Shown in pieces: positions 6,290-6,589 of a stretch of 6,589 nucleotides of DNA. Source of the stretch: an uncultured Oscillospiraceae bacterium (GTDB taxonomy: Bacteria > Bacillota > Clostridia > Oscillospirales > Acutalibacteraceae). The translations under genes were made by a program, and so were the position numbers. Where the stretch lies: the NCBI GenBank assembly GCA_900548085.1, contig URJF01000082.1, positions 1-6,589 on the forward strand, in the 5' to 3' direction. Numbering within the stretch: position 1 is the first letter of the stretch; each line of letters starts with the position of its first letter. The notes under the pieces were generated by a model, which saw only the letters and a list, made by a program, of their open reading frames with translations, was not told the DNA's origin and did no database searches.

Positions 6290-6589
6290 TTATTCTGCTT
6301 TTTCTTCTGCTGCTTCTTCTGCAGGAGCTTCTTCAGCCTGCTCAGAAACATCACTGCCGTCTCTGCCTTCGATAACAGCATCAGCCATTGCACCTGCAAT
6401 GAGCTTTACGGCACGGATAGCGTCGTCGTTGCCCGGGATAACATAGTCAATCTCATCAGGATCACAGTTTGTATCAACAATAGCAACGATAGGCAAGCCA
6501 AGTTTTGTTGCCTCTGATACAGCGATTCTCTCCTTGCGAGGATCAACGATGAACATTGCGTCAGGAATCTTCTTCATCTCTGTGATACC
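6290..6589 (-). CDS. rpsB: 30S ribosomal protein S2, C-terminal part (gene continues beyond the window)
   Basis: Only the last 99 codons and the TAA stop are present; the N-terminal part, roughly 150 residues or more in this family, lies outside the right edge. The frame is open to the edge (GITEM...), so the ATG at 6575-6577 is an internal methionine and not the start. The family is recognised from the conserved S2 C-terminal core: PDAMFIVDPRKERIAVSEA, then GLPIVAIVDTN and DPDEIDYVIPGNDDAIRAV at about residues 32-62 of the visible part. S2 binds the 30S subunit near the platform and is needed for late assembly and for recruiting S1 or mRNA. After the conserved core comes a 20-residue Glu/Ala-rich acidic tail (SEQAEEAPAEEAAEEKAE), a variable, probably disordered extension often seen in S2 proteins. 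The next gene downstream is tsf, 39 bases away with no terminator between, which is the classic rpsB-tsf operon order. The identification is near certain. Confidence 0.97.
   Translation of the reverse strand, partial: GITEMKKIPDAMFIVDPRKERIAVSEATKLGLPIVAIVDTNCDPDEIDYVIPGNDDAIRAVKLIAGAMADAVIEGRDGSDVSEQAEEAPAEEAAEEKAE

Overview
The window looks like chromosomal DNA from a low-to-moderate-GC, Gram-positive gut-type Clostridia, probably in the Ruminococcaceae/Oscillospiraceae. This assignment is inferred from three things: the style of the EF-Ts and S2 proteins, strong AAGGAGG-type ribosome binding sites, and a very large secreted Ig-like protein ending in a dockerin-like calcium loop. Every supported gene is on the minus strand, so transcription runs from high to low coordinates.

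The right side (about 6589 to 5135) is the conserved translation operon rpsB-tsf. The 3' end of the ribosomal protein S2 gene is followed after 39 bases by a complete elongation factor Ts gene with an excellent ribosome binding site. An 11-bp perfect hairpin with a T-rich tail closes this operon at 5080-5122. EF-Ts is unusually long (371 residues) because about 60 residues are inserted in the coiled-coil/dimerisation hairpin.

The 149-base gap between tsf and the next gene (4986-5134) holds that terminator, then a textbook extended -10 promoter (TTGTAA, 17 bases, TATAAT with an upstream TG), then a short leader with an AGGAGA ribosome binding site. The gene that follows therefore appears to be an independent unit.

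That gene fills most of the window (60-4985). It encodes a 1641-residue exported protein with a signal peptide, a tandem array of bacterial Ig-like domains in an alternating two-domain pattern, two Big_3-like domains, and a second array of beta-sandwich modules with YYY...W...DGDT motifs. It ends in a carboxypeptidase-regulatory-like domain and a single dockerin-type EF-hand loop. No enzymatic domain, LPXTG motif, SLH domain or C-terminal membrane anchor is visible. A structural, adhesive or scaffold role at the cell surface is the most reasonable inference.

At the extreme left, a possible start of another exported or membrane protein (ATG at 39-41, with AAGGG upstream) runs off the window. 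No RNA genes, CRISPR arrays, mobile elements or clearly novel multi-gene system are visible. The more interesting signals are the architecture of the large surface protein and the EF-Ts insertion.
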